From assembly GCA_964563925.1 (NCBI GenBank), contig CAZLZD010000103.1, positions 1-7,637 on the forward strand: DNA of 7,637 bases, written 5' to 3'. Under the pieces are notes generated by a model. It saw only the letters and a program-made list of their open reading frames with translations, did no database searches and was not told the origin of the DNA. Position 1 is the first letter of the stretch. The number at the start of each line of letters is the position of its first letter. This stretch comes from JAUILA01 sp964563925 (GTDB lineage Bacteria > Bacteroidota > Bacteroidia > Cytophagales > Cyclobacteriaceae). Of this stretch, positions 7,550 to 7,637 are shown in pieces. Made by a program: the position numbers and the translations under genes.

Positions 7550-7622
7550 CTGCACCTGGGTGGTAAAAAAACGTGGGCTTGACTCCGTGTGTCCACGGAG
7601 ATTGGCCGGGATGACGGTGCAG
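7550..7622. repeat. Nested inverted repeats: outer 7-bp arms around a 7-bp hairpin
   Basis: The outer arms CTGCACC (7550-7556) and GGTGCAG (7616-7622) are perfect complements 59 bp apart. Inside them, CTCCGTG (7583-7589), loop TGTC, and CACGGAG (7594-7600) form a perfect stem-loop. On the leftward strand the hairpin is followed 11 nt later by seven T, too far for a standard intrinsic terminator. The arrangement resembles a small intergenic palindromic element (REP or MITE type), but only one copy is visible here. Confidence 0.45.
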
Positions 7623-7637
7623 GGGTTAGGTCCCGGC
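7605..7637. repeat. 7-bp inverted repeat at the right edge
   Basis: GCCGGGA (7605-7611) and TCCCGGC (7631-7637) are perfect complements with a 19-nt loop. The left arm lies just beyond the hairpin at 7583-7600, and the loop includes the outer arm GGTGCAG. The right arm ends on the last base of the window, so the repeat may extend further. The GTCATCCCGGC wording on the leftward strand resembles many bacterial intergenic palindromes, by recall only. Confidence 0.4.

Larger units (their letters stand above)
7400..7637. other. Upstream non-coding region of the cytochrome/DUF1501 operon
   Basis: These 238 bp hold no convincing gene on either strand. The part next to the operon (7400-7520) is AT-rich and contains the weak promoter candidate. 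The distal part (7550-7637) is GC-richer and packed with inverted repeats, listed separately. No Shine-Dalgarno sequence precedes the ATG at 7399. Confidence 0.55.

Noticed and set aside
7561..7600. Hairpin plus T7 as an intrinsic terminator for a gene beyond the right edge
   Set aside because: Eleven bases separate the stem from the T run on the leftward strand, so it does not fit a standard terminator, and no gene end is visible.

Overview
The window looks like a draft-genome or metagenome contig piece from a Bacteroidota-type bacterium. The evidence is weak or absent Shine-Dalgarno sequences before every gene, AT-rich intergenic DNA around genes of moderate GC, lipoprotein-like N-termini ending in Cys, a Tat-exported DUF1501 protein opening with a Cys/His-rich leader, and one poor match to the Bacteroidota promoter pattern TTG-N20-TAnnTTTG. 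The phylum is an inference. The large cytochrome/DUF1553 and DUF1501 families are best known from Planctomycetes but are also common in marine and soil Bacteroidota.

Layout, left to right. (1) Positions 1-660, minus: a polytopic membrane protein of about seven helices, cut by the window edge. (2) 661-1073: a 413-bp divergent intergenic region with one A-rich inverted repeat. (3) 1074-2181, plus: an exported, probably lipid-anchored right-handed parallel beta-helix protein, cut by a run of exactly 100 N (2182-2281). That run is a scaffold placeholder, so its true length and content are unknown. (4) 2282-2648, minus: an unrecognised small two-helix membrane protein whose 3' end is lost in the same gap. 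(5) 2719-4140, minus: a DUF1501 protein of the alkaline phosphatase/sulfatase-like superfamily with a twin-arginine signal. (6) 4145-7399, minus: a 1084-residue PSCyt1-DUF1549-LamG-DUF1553 protein with two CxxCH motifs. (7) 7400-7637: upstream DNA holding a weak promoter candidate and a cluster of inverted repeats at the right edge.

The core is the pair at 7399-2719, transcribed leftwards with only 4 bp between the genes. It is almost certainly one operon encoding a cytochrome-like envelope protein and a sulfatase-fold partner. Such pairs recur across Planctomycetes and Bacteroidota, often near polysaccharide or sulfatase genes, but their biochemical role is not established. The small membrane protein lies 70 bp downstream on the same strand and could be co-transcribed. 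The beta-helix gene belongs by sequence pattern to a family usually found beside a heme-type exported protein. That partner, if present, would fall in the unsequenced gap.

No tRNA, rRNA, CRISPR array, transposase, phage or defence gene is visible. I see no strong evidence of a wholly new system. The most useful open points are the content of the gap, the two unrecognised membrane proteins, and the palindrome cluster at the right edge.
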